In this document: positions 61,082 to 64,000 of the stretch, piece after piece
Layout: each line of letters begins with the position of its first letter
Position numbering within the stretch: position 1 is the first letter of the stretch
NCBI GenBank assembly: GCA_963817025.1
Contig: CAWFML010000005.1
Coordinates: 1,550,001-1,614,000 of the forward strand
Source of the DNA: JACMLC01 sp963817025
GTDB lineage: Bacteria; Acidobacteriota; Blastocatellia; Pyrinomonadales; Pyrinomonadaceae
Length of the DNA stretch: 64,000 nt
Direction: 5' to 3'
Notes under the pieces: generated by a model
The model's database searches: none
What the model was told of the DNA's origin: nothing
The model's input: the letters and a program-made list of their open reading frames with translations, nothing else
Position numbers and translations under genes: made by a program

Positions 61082-61111
61082 TTGACTTCCCTTCGCGCCT
61101 CTTCCTATAGT
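61082..61111 (+). promoter_or_regulatory. sigma-70-like promoter for hslVU
   Basis: TTGACT (61082-61087), 18 bp, TATAGT (61106-61111). The transcript would start near 61118, only a few bases before ATG 61123, which favours the second ATG (61144) as the hslV start. Confidence 0.55.
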
Positions 61112-61143
61112 GTTTCTTTGCCATGAGAGACGAAAAATCAAAG

Positions 61144-61668
61144 ATGCGCAGCACGACTATCCTGCTCGTGCGCCGCAACGGTCGCGTGGCCCTTGCGGGC
61201 GACGGACAGGTCACGCTGGGCGATACGGTCATGAAGTCCGGCGCGCGAAAGGTGCGCAGGCTCTACAACGACCGCATCTTAGCGGGCTTTGCCGGCGCGA
61301 CCGCAGATGCTTTCTCTCTGCTCACGCGTTTTGAAGCCAAGCTTGAGCAGTATCAGGGTAATCTTGAGCGCGCGGCGATAGAACTCTCCAAAGAATGGCG
61401 CACGGATAAAATCCTGCGCCACCTTGAAGCGCTGCTCGTAGTCGCGGATGAGAAAAGCTCTTTCCTGCTCTCCGGCAACGGCGATGTCATAGCTCCGGAC
61501 GACGGCGTGTTAGCCATCGGCTCTGGCGGCTCTTATGCCTTAGCTGCCGCACGCGCTCTGATCCAGCACACAGAGTTATCCGCCAGCGAGATTGCCACGG
61601 CTGCTTTGCGCATCGCAGGCGAAATTTGTATCTATACCAACACGAATCTGATCGTCGAAGAACTTTGA
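61144..61668 (+). CDS. hslV: ATP-dependent protease subunit HslV
   Basis: 174 residues from ATG 61144 (MRSTTILLVRRNG); ATG 61123 adds seven residues. The catalytic N-terminal Thr of the TTI motif lies after a three-residue propeptide in this reading. Family blocks are VALAGDGQVTLGDTVMKSGA, KVRRLYNDRILAGFAGATAD, RFEAKLEQYQGNLERAAIEL and IGSGGSYALAAARALI. It is the proteasome-like peptidase that works with the HslU unfoldase encoded 86 bp downstream. Confidence 0.94.
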   Translation: MRSTTILLVRRNGRVALAGDGQVTLGDTVMKSGARKVRRLYNDRILAGFAGATADAFSLLTRFEAKLEQYQGNLERAAIELSKEWRTDKILRHLEALLVVADEKSSFLLSGNGDVIAPDDGVLAIGSGGSYALAAARALIQHTELSASEIATAALRIAGEICIYTNTNLIVEEL

Positions 61669-61683
61669 AAAGCGGTTTTCAGC

Positions 61684-61755
61684 TTTTTAGTTTTCAGTTT
61701 TCAGCTTCTGGGCTGTTGACGGAAAAGCTGAAGGCTGAACACTGAAAACTAAAAA
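61684..61755. repeat. inverted repeat ending at the hslU start codon
   Basis: Outer arms TTTTTAGTTTTCAGT (61684-61698) and ACTGAAAACTAAAAA (61741-61755) are perfectly complementary over 15 bp, with a further TTCAGCTT/AAGCTGAA pair inside. The right arm runs into the A of the hslU ATG, and no ribosome site is visible between. It resembles TTTAGTTTTCAG-type dispersed repeats. Confidence 0.75.
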
Positions 61756-63191
61756 TGGTTATCTATCTCTCAGGTGAAGTTGACGAAGAGTTACGGCTCG
61801 ATGAGTTAACGCCGCGCCAGATCGTTGCGGCCCTCGACAAGCATGTAGTGGGCCAGCACGGGGCCAAGCGCGCGGTCGCTATAGCCCTGCGCAATCGCGT
61901 CCGCCGCCAGAAATTGCAGCCCGATATGGCCGCCGATGTGATGCCTAAAAATATCATCATGATCGGCTCGACCGGCGTCGGCAAAACGGAGATCGCCAGA
62001 CGCCTGGCGCGCATGTCCAACTCGCCTTTCCTCAAGGTGGAGGCTTCCAAGTTTACAGAGGTCGGCTACGTGGGCAGAGATGTCGAGAGCATGATACGCG
62101 ACCTGACGGAGATCGCCGTCGAGATGACCCGCGCGGAAAAGATAGACGAGATTGCGGACAAGGCCGAACTCAATGTGGAGGAGCGTATCTTAGACCTCCT
62201 GCTGCCGCCGCCCAAGTCTTCACACTCTTCCGGCTATTTCGATTTCGATGAAGAGGAAGCGACCGAAATCCCTCAGGAAGAGACGGAGGTCACGCCGCGC
62301 GACGAGAATTTCCAGAAGACACGCGAGAAGTTGCGCGCACAACTTCGCGCAGGCAAGCTGGACAATCGCATGGTCGAGATAGAGGTGCGCGAGAAAAGCT
62401 TTCCGACCATAGAGCTTGCAGGGCCGCAGGGCATAGAAGAGATGGGCATCAACATGAAGGATATGCTCGGCAACATGTTTCAGGGTCGCACCAAGCGGCG
62501 CAAGATGCGTGTTGACGAGGCTATGGAATATTTGATGCAGGAGGAAGAGGAACGCCTCATAGACATGGATACCGTCGCACGCGCAGCCCTTGAGCGCGTA
62601 GAATCCGCCGGCATCATCTTCCTGGACGAGATAGATAAGATTGCCGGGCGCGAATCGGGCGGCGGCCCGGACGTTTCACGCGAAGGCGTGCAGCGCGACA
62701 TCCTGCCGATTGTCGAAGGCACGACCGTCAATACGCGCTACGGGATGGTCAGGACTGACCACATACTCTTTATCGCCGCAGGGGCTTTTCACGTCTCGAA
62801 ACCTTCGGACTTGATCCCGGAATTGCAGGGCAGATTTCCCATTCGCGTGGAGCTTGAAGCCTTAACGGTCGAAGATTTCAAACGCATTCTGACAGAGCCG
62901 AAAAACGCGCTCATCAAGCAATATCAGGCCCTGCTCGAAACGGAAGGCATAGAGCTTGAGTTCACGCCCGAAGCGATTTCTACCGTCGCGGAATTGGCCG
63001 CGCGCGTCAACGAGCAGACGGAAAACATCGGCGCACGCCGCCTGCATACCATCATGGAAAAGCTGCTTGACGAGATCAGCTTTGAAGGGCCGGACTTGGA
63101 GCCTAAGCATCAGCGTCTTGATGCGGACTATGTTAATCGCATGCTTTCCGAAACGGTCAAAGATCAGGACCTTAGCCGGTACATTCTGTGA
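61755..63191 (+). CDS. hslU: ATP-dependent protease ATPase subunit HslU
   Basis: 478-residue AAA+ unfoldase. ELTPRQIVAALDKHVVGQHG at the N-terminus, Walker A GSTGVGKTEIARRLA, pore loop GYVGRDVES, an I-domain (residues about 120-235, including acidic FDFDEEEATEIPQEETE), Walker B GIIFLDEIDKIAGRES, sensor and the C-terminal RYIL docking tail that inserts into HslV. The start ATG sits at the end of an inverted repeat. The stop overlaps the next gene start as GTGA. Confidence 0.95.
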   Translation: MVIYLSGEVDEELRLDELTPRQIVAALDKHVVGQHGAKRAVAIALRNRVRRQKLQPDMAADVMPKNIIMIGSTGVGKTEIARRLARMSNSPFLKVEASKFTEVGYVGRDVESMIRDLTEIAVEMTRAEKIDEIADKAELNVEERILDLLLPPPKSSHSSGYFDFDEEEATEIPQEETEVTPRDENFQKTREKLRAQLRAGKLDNRMVEIEVREKSFPTIELAGPQGIEEMGINMKDMLGNMFQGRTKRRKMRVDEAMEYLMQEEEERLIDMDTVARAALERVESAGIIFLDEIDKIAGRESGGGPDVSREGVQRDILPIVEGTTVNTRYGMVRTDHILFIAAGAFHVSKPSDLIPELQGRFPIRVELEALTVEDFKRILTEPKNALIKQYQALLETEGIELEFTPEAISTVAELAARVNEQTENIGARRLHTIMEKLLDEISFEGPDLEPKHQRLDADYVNRMLSETVKDQDLSRYIL

Positions 63192-64000
63192 GAGAGAGAA
63201 AAAACTTTAAGCCACAATCCGCACTTACGCGGCCCTTGAGCGATAATTTTCCCGGCTTCTACACTTCCCTTTCTCTGCGTCTCTGCGTCTCTGCGGTTCT
63301 TTTATCCACGCTGCTTTTCACAGCCTGCGGCAAACGCCGCCCGCCGCAGCCGCCTGTCGAAAGAGTCCCGCAACGCACGGAAGAGCTGACGGGCGCACAG
63401 CGCGGCAATCAAATCACTTTGAGATGGCCCGCCCCGCGCCGCAATGCCCCTGACGGCAGCGTCCAGAGCATACGCCGCATAGATGTCTATCGCCTGGCGG
63501 AAAACGTCAATGCTCCGCTGCCTCTGACCGAAGAAGAGTTTGCGGCGCGTTCCACGCTCGTTGGCTCTGTCGATTACGAGGCGATACGGACGGCTGGCGA
63601 CAGCGTAACTTATACGGACACGCTGGAACTGGCAGGCGAGCCTGCACGCCTGCGCTACGCTGTGCGTTATGTCAACGCAGAGGGCCAGCGCGCCTCTTTC
63701 TCGAATTTCCTGCTGATAGAGCCTGCTGCGCGTATCGCACAGCCGCCCGCGAATCTTGCTGCGCAGGAGAGCGAGACGGACATCAATCTTTCATGGCAGC
63801 CGCCTGCCGCGAATATAGACGGCTCTGCGCCGGTCAACCTGCTCGGCTATAACCTCTATCGCGTCTCGCCTGAGGCGTCAGAAGCGGAGGCCGCGCCGCT
63901 CAACACTACGCCCATCAGCGAGACCGCGTTTGCAGACAAAAATTTCCGTTTCGGAGAGCAATACAATTATTTCGTGCGCTCCGTTTCTTTGGGCACTGGC
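63188..64000 (+). CDS. lipoprotein with fibronectin-III-like domains (partial, runs off the window)
   Basis: At least 271 residues, with no stop before the window edge. GTG 63188 overlaps the hslU stop; TTG 63236 is the alternative. A lipoprotein signal is clear: hydrophobic SAVLLSTLLF followed by the lipobox LFTACG. After a Pro-rich linker (KRRPPQPPVERVPQ) come beta-strand domains that look like fibronectin type III, for example NQITLRWPAP and DINLSWQPPAANIDGSAPVN, then YNLYRVSP and YNYFVRSVS. The signal-peptide codons are made from a CTCTGCGT repeat. Likely an envelope-anchored protein; function unknown. Confidence 0.7.
   Translation, partial: MRERKNFKPQSALTRPLSDNFPGFYTSLSLRLCVSAVLLSTLLFTACGKRRPPQPPVERVPQRTEELTGAQRGNQITLRWPAPRRNAPDGSVQSIRRIDVYRLAENVNAPLPLTEEEFAARSTLVGSVDYEAIRTAGDSVTYTDTLELAGEPARLRYAVRYVNAEGQRASFSNFLLIEPAARIAQPPANLAAQESETDINLSWQPPAANIDGSAPVNLLGYNLYRVSPEASEAEAAPLNTTPISETAFADKNFRFGEQYNYFVRSVSLGTG

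Noticed and set aside
63192..63235. Separate short leader gene between hslU and the lipoprotein
   Set aside because: The frame is continuous with the lipoprotein from GTG 63188, so no separate gene is needed.

Overview
The window looks like chromosomal DNA from an Acidobacteriota-type bacterium, most likely Blastocatellia or a close relative. The hints are a VWA protein of the VWFA-related acidobacterial type, an FG-GAP/Calx-beta giant secreted protein, PqqD/HprK-like genes in a polysaccharide locus, intergenic repeats built on TTTGCGCC/CGCTGGTGGCGC, and moderate GC (roughly 50-57% by eye). This taxonomic call is inference; no rRNA gene is present. An LPS-transport permease, lipoproteins and a lipid A-type transport system imply a diderm envelope. 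I see no tRNA, rRNA, CRISPR array, prophage or complete insertion sequence.

Region 1 (1-22.1 kb, all + strand) is a surface-polysaccharide locus. It holds a CapE/RmlD-like/WecB cassette that should make a UDP-2-acetamido-2,6-dideoxy-L-hexose (L-QuiNAc or L-FucNAc), two GT4 glycosyltransferases (one WbuB-like), a TylF-type methyltransferase, a 2OG-Fe(II) oxygenase, and a WbpV/WbpL/WbpM-like trio that should start the glycan on undecaprenyl phosphate. It also has a Wzy/ligase-type membrane protein and a beta-helix, tailspike-like protein. A VapBC-like toxin-antitoxin pair sits between the first methyltransferase and the first glycosyltransferase. The locus ends with a FecR-like membrane protein, a TPR protein, and a compact HprK-like kinase / PqqD-domain / nucleotidyltransferase cassette. 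The PqqD protein carries an internal twin-arginine-like signal and a 31-residue six-cysteine tail with knottin spacing, which is the most novel-looking item in the window.

Region 2 (22.1-30.6 kb) encodes secreted proteins: a small carboxypeptidase-regulatory-like domain protein and a 2362-residue mosaic of beta-helix, Calx-beta, proprotein-convertase P-like and FG-GAP repeats. The giant gene has its own promoter and a leader of about 350 nt.

Region 3 (30.6-63.2 kb) is mostly housekeeping: pfkA (-), tsaB-rimI, a YdcH-like gene, psd-pssA, a PQQ-propeller protein (-), guaA, dnaE, accA, ssb (-), recN, miaB, a bifunctional-nuclease gene, parA-parB, an unknown gene (-), metK-ahcY, a fused lptF-lptG gene (-), recO (-), a 57-residue membrane protein (-), a small membrane protein (-), a VWA protein (-), an FmdE-like protein (-), namZ-like (-), an SDR (-), a C26 peptidase (-) and hslV-hslU (+). 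A lipoprotein gene runs off the right edge.

Two kinds of dispersed sequence run across the window. One is a family of nested intergenic palindromes. The other is a 13-mer, GCGTCCGATAACG, with four exact copies at or near gene junctions, all oriented with local transcription. A 20-bp palindrome is also shared between the accA/ssb junction and the inside of parB.
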